Origin: Alteromonas_E sp964230255
GTDB taxonomy: Bacteria; Pseudomonadota; Gammaproteobacteria; Enterobacterales; Alteromonadaceae
Assembly: GCA_964230255.1 (NCBI GenBank)
Contig: CAXRGW010000006.1
Span: forward strand, 1-52,428
Direction of reading: 5' to 3'
Length of the DNA: 52,428 bases
Under the pieces are notes generated by a model. It saw only the letters and a program-made list of their open reading frames with translations. It ran no database searches and was not told the origin of the DNA. This document shows, one piece after another, positions 16,021 to 23,874 of the stretch. The stretch's first letter is position 1. The number at the start of each line of letters is the position of its first letter. The position numbers were made by a program, and so were the translations under genes.

Positions 16021-17078
16021 TGAATCTTTATGCTCATCAATCCCTTGATAAAACTGCTACGGTAATTGATGTTGCGGCTATTCAAGAGTTTAAACAATAC
16101 ATTCAACTGATTGGTAGAGGTCAGCGAGCTGGAAAGACTTTGACTCAAACTCAGGCTTATCGGGCGATGCGTTTGCTGTTAACAAACCAAGTGACCGCCG
16201 AACAACGCGGTGCGTTTCTAATGCTATTGCGAGTGCGTGAAGAAACTGCTGAAGAGATCGCTGGTTTTTTGCAGGCTGCACGTGAATGCTCTGCCGTCAA
16301 CAATAACAACTTTGCAGTAGATATTGATATGGCATGTTATGCAGGTAAGCGTCGTCATTTGCCTTGGGTTGTTTTATCAATATTGTGTTTGGCACAAGCA
16401 GGATTGAAAGTATTTGTGCATGGCACATCTGAACCGGATTCAAAGCGTTTATACGTTAGCCATGCACTTGAACAGTTGGGTTTTTCGTTAGCAAAAAATG
16501 CGGCAGACATCAAACAACATTTGGCTACGCATAATTTTGCTTATGCGGATTTGGCGTGGTTAAATCCTAATCTTGCACACTTGATCCAATTGCGCCGTCA
16601 TTTAGGGTTGCGGTCTTGTGCTAACACATTGGCGAGAATGCTCAATCCATTGAGTGCAACTGCAAGTTTGCAAGGTGTTTATCATCGTCATCTAGATGAG
16701 AAGCACGCTAAAGTCGCAACATTACTCGACGAGCGTAATGTTATGGTTTTTCGTGGTGATGCGGGTGAAGTTGAACGCAACCCTGAACGTGCGGTAGAAA
16801 TCCATCACTGTCAACACGGTCAACATTATGTTCAAGAACTACCACCGATTAATAATACTTGGGTGACCAAGCCCAGAACACTTGATCCCCAACATTTAGT
16901 CTCTGTTTGGCGAGCAGATGCACACGATAAGTATGGTGAGTCAGCGGTTATTGGTACTATGACATTAATGTTGTTGGCATCTAAACATACCAACTGGGAA
17001 GTCGCTGAACAGGAAGCAAATGCATTATGGCAAACGCGTGACCGAGCATGGCCGACAAGGGAGCAAGGCGAAGCGTAA
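16020..17078 (+). CDS. YbiB/TrpD2-like protein (anthranilate phosphoribosyltransferase fold)
   Basis: This 352-residue protein belongs to the YbiB/TrpD2 branch of the anthranilate phosphoribosyltransferase fold. Near the N-terminus it shows YIQLIGRGQRAGKTLTQTQA, FLMLLRVREETAEEIAGF and, where TrpD binds PRPP, the altered CYAGKRRHLPWVV. RRHLGLRSCANTLARMLNPL follows in mid-protein. Known members bind nucleic acid and do not make tryptophan. The canonical TrpD PRPP motif (GTGGD) is absent. It is the last gene of the nirB operon, overlapping cobA by one base, which suggests a link to nitrate assimilation that is not understood. Confidence 0.75.
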   Translation: MNLYAHQSLDKTATVIDVAAIQEFKQYIQLIGRGQRAGKTLTQTQAYRAMRLLLTNQVTAEQRGAFLMLLRVREETAEEIAGFLQAARECSAVNNNNFAVDIDMACYAGKRRHLPWVVLSILCLAQAGLKVFVHGTSEPDSKRLYVSHALEQLGFSLAKNAADIKQHLATHNFAYADLAWLNPNLAHLIQLRRHLGLRSCANTLARMLNPLSATASLQGVYHRHLDEKHAKVATLLDERNVMVFRGDAGEVERNPERAVEIHHCQHGQHYVQELPPINNTWVTKPRTLDPQHLVSVWRADAHDKYGESAVIGTMTLMLLASKHTNWEVAEQEANALWQTRDRAWPTREQGEA

Positions 17079-17090
17079 AAAGAGTGCAAA

Positions 17091-17107
17091 CGCACCACTA
17101 GAGTGCA
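17091..17107 (+). promoter_or_regulatory. NtrC-like binding site upstream of nasT
   Basis: CGCACCACTAGAGTGCA matches 11 of 14 arm positions of the NtrC palindrome and lies about 115 bp upstream of the start predicted from the sigma-54 promoter at 17190-17206. Confidence 0.55.
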
Positions 17108-17124
17108 GAGTTATCTAAATGTAC

Positions 17125-17157
17125 TGCAATGTACTGATGGTACTGCATAGTTTTTTT
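17125..17157 (+). terminator. possible terminator of the nirB operon
   Basis: TGCA (17125-17128) and GTAC (17131-17134) pair with GTAC (17140-17143) and TGCA (17144-17147), with a two-base bulge and a TGATG loop. Three bases later comes a run of seven Ts. The stem is weak and arises from a GTACTG repeat, so this is a modest candidate. Confidence 0.4.
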
Positions 17158-17189
17158 AATAAAAACATTGCCTTAAGTTATACATCACG

Positions 17190-17206
17190 CTGGCAAACGT
17201 CTTGCT
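17190..17206 (+). promoter_or_regulatory. sigma-54 promoter of nasT-nasS
   Basis: CTGGCAAACGTCTTGCT satisfies GG-N10-GC exactly (GG 17192-17193, GC 17204-17205) and matches the -12 element TTGCT fully. The start would be near 17217, about 29 bases before the nasT ATG. Confidence 0.7.
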
Positions 17207-17245
17207 TTAGTGCTTCTTTGTGTGGGTTATCTTTACAGAGCAGCA

Positions 17246-17851
17246 ATGAGTCTAGAGCCACAGTATCGAATTTTATTGGTTGACGAGAATGTTGAACGGG
17301 CAGATGCGTTTAAAGACGCATTATCCAACACCCGTTACAGTATCGTGCACCTGCAAAGTCCAGCCATTAACCTACTGAAACAAGTCGATGAGCTGCAGCC
17401 CGATATCATCGTGATTGATATTGAATCACCGAGCCGCGACATTCTTGAAAGTCTGCATACCATGTCGCACTTCGCACCTAAACCAGTCGTTATGTTTTCC
17501 GATGAGCAAGATACTGAAGTGATCAATCAGTCTGTACGCTCCGGTGTTAGTGCATACGTTGTTGGCGATGCTGATCCTTCCCGGGTGCGCTCAATCTTAG
17601 ATGCCGCTGTTGCGCGCTTTACCGAATATCAGAGGCTTAAGCAGGAGCTAGATAACACCAAGCAAGAACTGGTTTCACGAAAAGTCATTGAGCAAGCAAA
17701 GGTGCTATTGATGGAGCAACGCGGACTTACCGAAAAAGAAGCGTATGGAGCCTTACGGAAAATGGCGATGGATGCTGGCCAGAAAATGGAAGATGTCGCC
17801 AAAACACTGATATCTGTGTTAACCAATATGCCGTCAAAGGAGCGAAGTTAA
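17246..17851 (+). CDS. nasT: nitrate-responsive transcription antiterminator NasT (ANTAR domain)
   Basis: This 201-residue protein has a receiver-like domain (residues 1-120) and a C-terminal ANTAR RNA-binding domain (about 135-195). The ANTAR helix block is SRKVIEQAKVLLMEQRGLTE followed by EAYGALRKMAMD. The receiver keeps Asp13 and Asp58, but the conserved Lys of true receivers is replaced (AYVVGDAD), typical of NasT/AmiR, which are controlled by a partner protein and not by phosphorylation. Targets are the two-hairpin leaders before nirB and nrtA. The ATG at 17246 follows AGAG; an upstream in-frame TTG at 17210 precedes the predicted transcript start and is rejected. The stop overlaps nasS. 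Confidence 0.92.
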   Translation: MSLEPQYRILLVDENVERADAFKDALSNTRYSIVHLQSPAINLLKQVDELQPDIIVIDIESPSRDILESLHTMSHFAPKPVVMFSDEQDTEVINQSVRSGVSAYVVGDADPSRVRSILDAAVARFTEYQRLKQELDNTKQELVSRKVIEQAKVLLMEQRGLTEKEAYGALRKMAMDAGQKMEDVAKTLISVLTNMPSKERS

Positions 17852-18909
17852 TGAGCTTGCAAGCTACTATCGGATTTATTCCATTAACCGATTCTGCGCC
17901 ATTGGTAGTGGCAAAGGAATTGGGTTTTTTCCAGCAATACGGTGTTGAAGTTGAACTACAGGCTCAGCATTCTTGGGCAACCTTGCGCGATAAGCTACAT
18001 GCTGGTGTTCTGGACGCCGCGCAAATGCTTGCGCCTCTGCCGTTTGCAAGTCAGCTGGGTCTAGGCACACTCGCGACCGAAGTGATTGCACCGATGGTGC
18101 TCAGTCTTAACGGTAATGCGATTACGTTATCTAACGATCTGTGCGATGAAATTAAATCAGTTAATGGGATCAGTGAAATTAAATTGCCTATGGCGGCTTA
18201 TTTGCTTGAAAACGTGATCAAGCGACGTGCGCGAAAAGGTTTGTCTAAGTTGCGTTTTGCCAGTGTTTTTCCCTACAGCTGTCATTACTACCAACTGTGC
18301 GAATGGTTGAAGTCCGGTGGGGTTTCTATAAATAATGTGGATTTAATTGTTGTTCCACCTATTAGCATGGTCGATGCGTTGCATTGTGGTGATATTGACG
18401 GCTATTGTGTGGGAGGGCCCTGGAATGCGAAAGCGGTGCGTGCAGGCTTTGGGGTCACTGTCCTAACGTCCTATGACATTTGGCGAGATTCGCCAGAAAA
18501 GGTGTTGGGACTTTTGAAGAGTTTTTATACTCAAGAACCTGAGACTGTCTATGCAATCTGTCAAGGACTGAAGCAGGCATGCGAATGGTTAGAAAGCATA
18601 CCCAATCGCTTTGAAGCGGCTTGTATTTTGAGTCAAACCAAGTATCTAGATGCTCCGATTGAGGTAATTGCGCCATCTTTGCTTGGCAGTTGTCTAGTTG
18701 ATATGAACAGTCAGCCGCGAGAAGTGCCGGGATACAATCAATTCCACTCTAAATTAAGCGATATCAATACACCGACGCAAAGTAGTCGCGATTGGTTACT
18801 GCAGCAAATGCTTTTGACTGGACAGGTGACGCAGGCACAGGTTGACTCTTTGAAAGAAGGGCAGGTGTTTCGCACTGATATTTATGCGGAGGCAATGGCT
18901 GGCTTCTAA
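17851..18909 (+). CDS. nasS: nitrate sensor NasS (cytoplasmic NrtA-like binding protein)
   Basis: This 352-residue periplasmic-binding-protein fold is related to NrtA/CmpA but begins directly at the mature fold (ATIGFIPLTDSAPLVVAKEL) with no signal peptide, so it stays in the cytosol. In known NasS-NasT systems it holds NasT inactive without nitrate and releases it when nitrate or nitrite binds. It shares with the transporter protein downstream the segments SWATLRDKL, MLAPLPF and GYCVGGPWNAKAV. The one-base overlap with nasT suggests coupled translation and a balanced ratio. Confidence 0.9.
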   Translation: MSLQATIGFIPLTDSAPLVVAKELGFFQQYGVEVELQAQHSWATLRDKLHAGVLDAAQMLAPLPFASQLGLGTLATEVIAPMVLSLNGNAITLSNDLCDEIKSVNGISEIKLPMAAYLLENVIKRRARKGLSKLRFASVFPYSCHYYQLCEWLKSGGVSINNVDLIVVPPISMVDALHCGDIDGYCVGGPWNAKAVRAGFGVTVLTSYDIWRDSPEKVLGLLKSFYTQEPETVYAICQGLKQACEWLESIPNRFEAACILSQTKYLDAPIEVIAPSLLGSCLVDMNSQPREVPGYNQFHSKLSDINTPTQSSRDWLLQQMLLTGQVTQAQVDSLKEGQVFRTDIYAEAMAGF

Positions 18910-18944
18910 GCGCGCTTAAAAGCACATTAACTGTGCATGCGCGC
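18910..18944 (+). terminator. hairpin after nasS
   Basis: GCGCGC (18910-18915) pairs with GCGCGC (18939-18944), and inside it GCAC (18922-18925) pairs with GTGC (18933-18936). There is no T tract, so it may stabilise the nasTS mRNA end or assist factor-dependent termination. Confidence 0.4.
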
Positions 18945-18957
18945 ACCAGCTTGGGCA
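18942..18957 (+). promoter_or_regulatory. NtrC-like site upstream of nrtA
   Basis: CGCACCAGCTTGGGCA has a good left arm (GCACCA) and a partial right arm (TGG) one base short of ideal spacing. It lies about 95 bp before the start expected from the sigma-54 promoter. Confidence 0.4.
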
Positions 18958-19021
18958 GTGTAATTCGATCAGCAAAAAGCAATTTAAATCTAAGTGTTTG
19001 TTTTATATGTAAATTAAAAGT

Positions 19022-19037
19022 TGGCATCCTTGATGCA
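19022..19037 (+). promoter_or_regulatory. sigma-54 promoter of nrtA operon
   Basis: TTGGCATCCTTGATGCA (from 19021) meets GG-N10-GC exactly: GG at 19023-19024 and GC at 19035-19036. The start is expected near 19048. Confidence 0.65.
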
Positions 19038-19162
19038 GTGTAAGTGGGTGCAACACTAATCATAATTAGTCTCACAAAAATGGTTGTTCCAAAACAAATC
19101 CTAGAGACTGAATACAAAGTGCGCAACGACAGAAATGTTGTAAACAATATATGTCCATTTGA

Positions 19163-19176
19163 GAGCAATGTAGCTC
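19163..19176 (+). promoter_or_regulatory. ANTAR-target hairpin P1 of the nrtA leader
   Basis: GAGC (19163-19166) pairs with GCTC (19173-19176) around the hexaloop AATGTA, which has A at position 1 and G at position 4. Confidence 0.72.
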
Positions 19177-19187
19177 GATGATGGAAA

Positions 19188-19199
19188 GGCAATGTAGCC
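19188..19199 (+). promoter_or_regulatory. ANTAR-target hairpin P2 of the nrtA leader
   Basis: GGC (19188-19190) pairs with GCC (19197-19199) around AATGTA (A1, G4). The stretch 19188-19201 is identical to nirB leader P2 (9287-9300) at 13 of 14 bases. Its 3' strand begins the terminator stem. Confidence 0.72.
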
Positions 19200-19243
19200 C
19201 GCTTAGACTCTCTGTGTCCGGACGTCTGAGTGGGTTTTTTTTT
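19198..19243 (+). terminator. attenuator terminator in the nrtA leader
   Basis: CCCGCTTAGAC (19198-19208) pairs with GTCTGAGTGGG (19224-19234) through 11 pairs, two of them wobble, followed by nine Ts (19235-19243). It ends 24 bases before the chosen nrtA start codon and shares its first bases with P2. Confidence 0.87.
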
Positions 19244-19267
19244 GGCTGCAAAGAAGGAAAGATGATC

Positions 19268-20662
19268 ATGAAGTGTCGAAAGACCATACGTAATGTCGCG
19301 AAAAAGTCTGCGCTTGGAGCCCTAGCATTAGGTCTTGTTTCAGCGTTGAGCTTTAGTTCTGTGTACGCAGAAGAGTTGGGTTGGCCGGAAAAAGAAGAGT
19401 TGAAGTTTGGTTTTATCAAACTTACTGATATGGCGCCCCTTGCCGTTGCTTACGAGCAACGTTTTTTTGAAGACGAAGGCTTATACGTAACATTAGAAGC
19501 ACAAGCGAACTGGAAAGTGTTATTGGACCGCGTTATTGACGGCCAGTTAGACGGAGCGCACATGTTGGCCGGTCAACCACTTGGTGCAACTATAGGTTAC
19601 GGCACGCAGGCGCACATCATTACTGCATTTAGCATGGATTTAAACGGTAACGGTATCACAGTATCAAATGATATCTGGGAACAGATGAAAAAGAACATTC
19701 CACATGAGAATGGCAAACCCGTCCATCCAATCTCTGCTGAAGCCTTAGTGCCTGTTGTTGAGCAATTACAAAGTGGAGGCCAGTCCTTTAATATGGGTAT
19801 GGTATTCCCAGTATCAACGCACAACTATGAACTGCGTTACTGGTTGGCTGCTGGTGGTATTCACCCAGGTTTTTATGCACCACACAAAGGTGATACTAGT
19901 GGTCAAATTGACGCTCAAGCACTGCTATCAGTTACGCCTCCACCGCAAATGCCTGCAACTATGGAGGCCGGTACTATCCATGGCTACTGTGTAGGAGAGC
20001 CTTGGAACCAGCAAGCGGTATTCAAAGGCATTGGTGTGCCAGTAATTACCGATTATGAAATTTGGAAGAACAACCCGGAAAAAGTCTTTGGTGTAAGTAA
20101 AACGTGGGCTGAAGAAAATCCTAATACTCACATACGTGTAGTTAAGGCAATGATCCGCGCAGCAATGTGGTTGGATGAAAATAACAACGCTAATCGTCAA
20201 GCAGCGGTAGAGATTCTCGCTAAACCACAATACGTGGGGGCTGACCCAGAGGTTATCGCTAACAGTATGACGGGTACCTTCGAGTATGAAAAAGGCGACG
20301 TACGTGAAGTGCCAGACTTTAACGTATTTTTCCGCTACAACGCCACTTACCCTTACTACAGTGATGCTATTTGGTATCTAACGCAAATGCGTCGTTGGGG
20401 ACAGATTGCGGAGCCGAAAAGTGATGATTGGTTTATGCGCACGGCCAAAGAAGTATACCGTCCTGATATCTATGCGAAGGCCGCAAAAGCACTCATAGCC
20501 GAAGGTAAAGCTAAGGCAGAAGACTTCCCTGATTTTGATGCAGAAACAGGCTTTAAACCACCTCAGACTGAGTTTATTGACGGCATTACTTATGACGGTA
20601 CTAAGCCAAACGATTACATCGATAGCTTAACTATCGGTCTGAAAAGCGATACTACGATTTAA
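19268..20662 (+). CDS. nrtA: nitrate/nitrite ABC transporter, periplasmic substrate-binding protein
   Basis: This 464-residue protein of the NrtA/NasF/CmpA family captures nitrate in the periplasm. A basic start (KCRKTIRNVAKK) and hydrophobic segment end in SVYA, a likely signal-peptidase site before EELGWPEKEE. Family segments are FIKLTDMAPLAVAYEQRFFE, HMLAGQPLGATIGYG, FSMDLNGNGITVSNDIW and HGYCVGEPWNQQAVF. GAAGGA (19253-19258) is 9 bases before the ATG at 19268 and 3 before an ATG at 19262, so I prefer the former. It heads the nrtA-nrtB-ATPase operon under sigma-54 and antitermination control. Confidence 0.92.
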   Translation: MKCRKTIRNVAKKSALGALALGLVSALSFSSVYAEELGWPEKEELKFGFIKLTDMAPLAVAYEQRFFEDEGLYVTLEAQANWKVLLDRVIDGQLDGAHMLAGQPLGATIGYGTQAHIITAFSMDLNGNGITVSNDIWEQMKKNIPHENGKPVHPISAEALVPVVEQLQSGGQSFNMGMVFPVSTHNYELRYWLAAGGIHPGFYAPHKGDTSGQIDAQALLSVTPPPQMPATMEAGTIHGYCVGEPWNQQAVFKGIGVPVITDYEIWKNNPEKVFGVSKTWAEENPNTHIRVVKAMIRAAMWLDENNNANRQAAVEILAKPQYVGADPEVIANSMTGTFEYEKGDVREVPDFNVFFRYNATYPYYSDAIWYLTQMRRWGQIAEPKSDDWFMRTAKEVYRPDIYAKAAKALIAEGKAKAEDFPDFDAETGFKPPQTEFIDGITYDGTKPNDYIDSLTIGLKSDTTI

Positions 20663-20678
20663 TTGAGAGAGATTAGCC

Positions 20679-21671
20679 ATGATTGCAACAAATAATATCC
20701 CGCGTATCTTTGGCCAAGTAAAGCAAGGTGTTACTGGGTCAAAATGGGGACAATTTAGCGCCAGTATGATTTTACCGATATTGGGGTTCCTAGTGTTCTT
20801 GGGAATTTGGAATGTCGTGGCTAAATCTATTGATACATCGTTGGGCCAGTTTCCTGGCCCATCCCAAGTATGGGAGCAAGCCAATGTGTTAGTTGATGAG
20901 CATATTGCACAAAAAGAAAAAGCGGCGGCATTTTTCGAGCGCCAAGAGCAACGCAATGCCGCTCGAATTGAAGCTGACCCTAATTATGTTCCCAAAATAC
21001 GCCCGTTTACTGGTGCGCCAACGTTTTTCGAACAGATTTGGACCAGTCTGTACACGGTTATGGTTGGTTTCTTAATGGCCTCAATATTTGCTGTACCCAT
21101 TGGGATAGCGTGTGGCTTGAGTAAATCGGTTTATGCAGCGATTAACCCGCTAATTCAACTGTTTAAGCCCGTTTCTCCTCTCGCTTGGTTGCCGCTGGTA
21201 ACAATGATTGTGAGCGCCGTGTATGTCAGTGAAGACCCGATGTTCGCTAAATCATTTGTAACCTCCGCAGTGACAGTGTCGCTGTGTTGCTTATGGCCAA
21301 CGTTAATCAATACTGCCGTTGGTGTATCAAGCATAGACAACGACTTAATCAACGTAAGTAAGGTTCTTCGCCTAAATGCATTAACACACGTGATCAAGAT
21401 TGTATTGCCGTCATCTATTCCGATGATCTTTACAGGGCTTCGTTTGTCATTGGGTATTGGCTGGATGGTACTGATTGCTGCAGAGATGCTGGCACAAAAC
21501 CCTGGCCTAGGTAAGTTTGTTTGGGATGAGTTCCAAAATGGTAGCTCAAACTCACTTGCCAGGATCATGGTCGCAGTGCTTACTATTGGGTTTATCGGAT
21601 TTATTTTAGATCGCGTGATGTTACTGATTCAGCGCGCAGTTAGTTGGGATAAGTCGGCAATCACGCGCTAA
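20679..21671 (+). CDS. nrtB: nitrate ABC transporter permease
   Basis: This 330-residue inner-membrane protein has about six hydrophobic segments (from MILPILGFLVFLGIW near residue 30 to the C-terminal GFIGFILDRVMLLI). The EAA-type loop NDLINVSKVLRLNALTHVIK is the contact for the ATPase. The NrtB-type segment KPVSPLAWLPLVTMIVSAVY is present. A hydrophilic stretch at about residues 65-105, rich in charged residues (AQKEKAAAFFERQEQRNAAR), separates the first helix from the rest, as in NrtB proteins. GAGAGA precedes the ATG; 16 bases separate it from nrtA. Confidence 0.92.
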   Translation: MIATNNIPRIFGQVKQGVTGSKWGQFSASMILPILGFLVFLGIWNVVAKSIDTSLGQFPGPSQVWEQANVLVDEHIAQKEKAAAFFERQEQRNAARIEADPNYVPKIRPFTGAPTFFEQIWTSLYTVMVGFLMASIFAVPIGIACGLSKSVYAAINPLIQLFKPVSPLAWLPLVTMIVSAVYVSEDPMFAKSFVTSAVTVSLCCLWPTLINTAVGVSSIDNDLINVSKVLRLNALTHVIKIVLPSSIPMIFTGLRLSLGIGWMVLIAAEMLAQNPGLGKFVWDEFQNGSSNSLARIMVAVLTIGFIGFILDRVMLLIQRAVSWDKSAITR

Positions 21672-21698
21672 GCGTATTGCAGACGATTGGAGGAAGAT

Positions 21699-22565
21699 AT
21701 GAGCAGCAAGCATCACTTAGAACTCACTCAGGTTAGCATTGATTTTCCAACTCCCAAGGGGCCATTCAATGCTTTGCAAGACGTCAATTTACGTATCAAA
21801 AAAGGTGAATTTGTTTCGTTGATTGGCCACTCAGGTTGCGGTAAATCTACCGTACTAAATATTGTTGCTGGACTGCATCAGGCAACATTAGGCGGCGTTA
21901 TCCTAGACGGTGCTGAAGTTAACGAACCAGGCCCTGAGCGTGCTGTAGTATTCCAAAACCACAGCTTATTGCCATGGTTGTCGGTATACAAGAACGTCGA
22001 ACTTGCAGTCAAACAAACCAGTCGCGGCAAGTCAAAACAGGAAATCAAAGAATGGGTTAACCACAACCTAGATTTGGTCCATATGACCCATGCGAAAGAT
22101 AAATTGCCTAGCGAAATCTCGGGCGGTATGAAACAACGTGTTGGTATCGCTAGAGCACTATCGATGGAGCCGAAGGTTTTACTAATGGATGAGCCATTTG
22201 GTGCTCTTGACGCACTTACTCGTGCGCATTTGCAAGACTCACTGATGGAAATCCATGCCGATTTAGGTAATACCGTGATTATGATCACCCACGATGTGGA
22301 TGAAGCTGTATTGCTATCTGACCGAATTGTAATGATGACCAATGGTCCATCAGCAACTATTGGTGAGATTCTCGATATAGATTTACCACGTCCACGTGAC
22401 CGGATTAGCTTAGCTGATAATCAACAGTACAATCATTATCGCCATGAAGTCCTAAGTTTCCTTTATGAGAAGCAGCGCAAGGTGGAAACTGTTAAGCCAC
22501 GTATAGATAAGGAAGCTAAAATGACAAAAAAAGTACCAGAAACCGCTAAGACAAACGCTGCATAA
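21699..22565 (+). CDS. nrtD: nitrate ABC transporter ATP-binding protein
   Basis: This 288-residue ABC ATPase powers the nitrate importer. Walker A is GHSGCGKSTV, the signature ISGGMKQRVGIARAL, Walker B VLLMDEPFGALD and the H-loop ITHDVDEAV; the Q-loop is VFQNHSLLPW. The last 40 residues are a lysine-rich tail beyond the usual fold. It lacks the extra NrtA-like domain of cyanobacterial NrtC, so it is the NrtD/NasD type. GGAGG (21689-21693) sits 5 bases before the ATG; the TTG at 21687 overlaps this site and is rejected. Confidence 0.92.
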   Translation: MSSKHHLELTQVSIDFPTPKGPFNALQDVNLRIKKGEFVSLIGHSGCGKSTVLNIVAGLHQATLGGVILDGAEVNEPGPERAVVFQNHSLLPWLSVYKNVELAVKQTSRGKSKQEIKEWVNHNLDLVHMTHAKDKLPSEISGGMKQRVGIARALSMEPKVLLMDEPFGALDALTRAHLQDSLMEIHADLGNTVIMITHDVDEAVLLSDRIVMMTNGPSATIGEILDIDLPRPRDRISLADNQQYNHYRHEVLSFLYEKQRKVETVKPRIDKEAKMTKKVPETAKTNAA

Positions 22566-22590
22566 AGCAAATTTTTAAATTTAAACTATA

Positions 22591-22638
22591 CTGCATGTTA
22601 GTTCCTGATATGCAGTAATGGGGTGCGCCTGCTCCCCA
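22591..22638 (+). other. two small hairpins between the transporter and porin genes
   Basis: CTGCAT (22591-22596) pairs with ATGCAG (22610-22615), and TGGGG (22619-22623) pairs with CCCCA (22634-22638). Only AAATTTT follows. They may process or partly terminate the nrt mRNA and lower or separate porin expression. Functional evidence is lacking. Confidence 0.35.
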
Positions 22639-22657
22639 AAATTTTGAGGAAGTACAC

Positions 22658-23860
22658 ATGAAAAAATCTACATTATCAATTTCAATAGCAGCTTTGCTAT
22701 CCTCGTTTAGCAGCACTCAAGCCAGTGCAGATGAATTCTACACGGCAATATCTGACGGCGAGGTGTATGGCAATTTCAATTTGCGTTATGAAAGTGTTGA
22801 CCAAGACAACGCGCTTGAAGATGCGAGCGCATTCACACTGCGCACTCGTTTGGGGTATAAGTCAGGTAGTCTCGATGGCTTTTCCTTTACTGTAGAAATG
22901 GAAGACAGCCGAATAGTATTGGGTGAGGGCGACTATGCTTCACCACCTAATGGCTATAACACAGGCATCTATTCGGTAATTGCCGATCCAGAGCACACGG
23001 AGCTCGATCAGGGGTTCATTCAATACAAGAATGATAACTTAACCGTTAAAGTTGGCCGCCAAGTCATTACGCATGACGGGCATCGCTTTATTGGTCACGT
23101 TGGATGGCGTCAAGATCGCCAAACCTTTGATGCTGCGACTATAGTGTACGCGCCGAATAAAGACGTCAAATTGACATACAGCTATATTGACCAACGCAAT
23201 CGCATATTTGGCGAAGACGCTGATTTAGATTCAAACGATCACTTGTTCAACGGTTCATATAAAACGGAGTTTGGCACCTTAGCCGCATATTCATATTTAC
23301 TTGAAGTTGATAACGATACCGACAATGCGTTAGACACCTTCGGAATCCGCTTTTCAGGTAAGCGGAAGCTCGAAGATTTAAGTGTTCTTTACCACTTAGA
23401 ATTTGCATCGCAAAGTAACGAAACTGCTGTTAGTGACTTTGACACAGATTATCTATTCGCTGAAGTTGGCGCTGTATTCTCTGGCGTAACCGCTAAAATC
23501 GGTTACGAGGTTTTGGGTTCTGATGATGGTATGATGGGCTTTCAAACGCCATTGGCAACGCTGCATAAATTTAATGGTTGGGCAGACCAATTCTTAGGCA
23601 CTCCAGCACAAGGTTTAGAGGATTTAGCCTTTACCTTAACTGGATCTGTCGGCGGCGGTAAATGGTTGGCCGTATACCATGACTACTCTGCTGATGAAGC
23701 GACAGAAACAGTCGACGATCTAGGCAGCGAAATTAACCTTCAGTACGTGAAGACGTTCAACAAACACTACAAGTTTGGCGTTAAATACGCATCTTACTCA
23801 GGTGAAAGTGGTCGTGTTGATGCTGACAAACTATGGTTATGGTTAAACGTTGGTTTCTAA
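22658..23860 (+). CDS. outer-membrane porin (alginate export-like beta-barrel) of the nitrate island
   Basis: This 400-residue protein has a signal peptide ending near TQASA before DEFY and a barrel of repeated amphipathic strands (YGNFNLRYESVDQD, LTVKVGRQVI, GWRQDRQTFDAATIVYA). It ends in a terminal Phe (LWLWLNVGF), the mark for outer-membrane assembly. The KVGRQ...R...G.R..QTFDA pattern is seen in the alginate-export/porin-like family. Placed between the nitrate transporter and mobA on one strand, it probably admits nitrate or another small anion across the outer membrane. GAGGAAG precedes the ATG. Substrate is inferred from position only. Confidence 0.75.
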   Translation: MKKSTLSISIAALLSSFSSTQASADEFYTAISDGEVYGNFNLRYESVDQDNALEDASAFTLRTRLGYKSGSLDGFSFTVEMEDSRIVLGEGDYASPPNGYNTGIYSVIADPEHTELDQGFIQYKNDNLTVKVGRQVITHDGHRFIGHVGWRQDRQTFDAATIVYAPNKDVKLTYSYIDQRNRIFGEDADLDSNDHLFNGSYKTEFGTLAAYSYLLEVDNDTDNALDTFGIRFSGKRKLEDLSVLYHLEFASQSNETAVSDFDTDYLFAEVGAVFSGVTAKIGYEVLGSDDGMMGFQTPLATLHKFNGWADQFLGTPAQGLEDLAFTLTGSVGGGKWLAVYHDYSADEATETVDDLGSEINLQYVKTFNKHYKFGVKYASYSGESGRVDADKLWLWLNVGF

Positions 23861-23874
23861 GTTAACCTTAGCCA

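Larger units (their letters stand above)
18910..19267 (+). other. nrtA control region and untranslated leader
   Basis: The 358 bases hold no gene. They contain a GC-rich hairpin just after nasS, an NtrC-like palindrome, a good sigma-54 promoter and a leader of about 220 bases. The leader ends in two ANTAR-type hairpins and an intrinsic terminator; all are listed separately. Confidence 0.75.

Noticed and set aside
17121..17147. Threefold GTACTG repeat
   Set aside because: Too short and irregular for a repeat array; it only forms a weak terminator-like stem.
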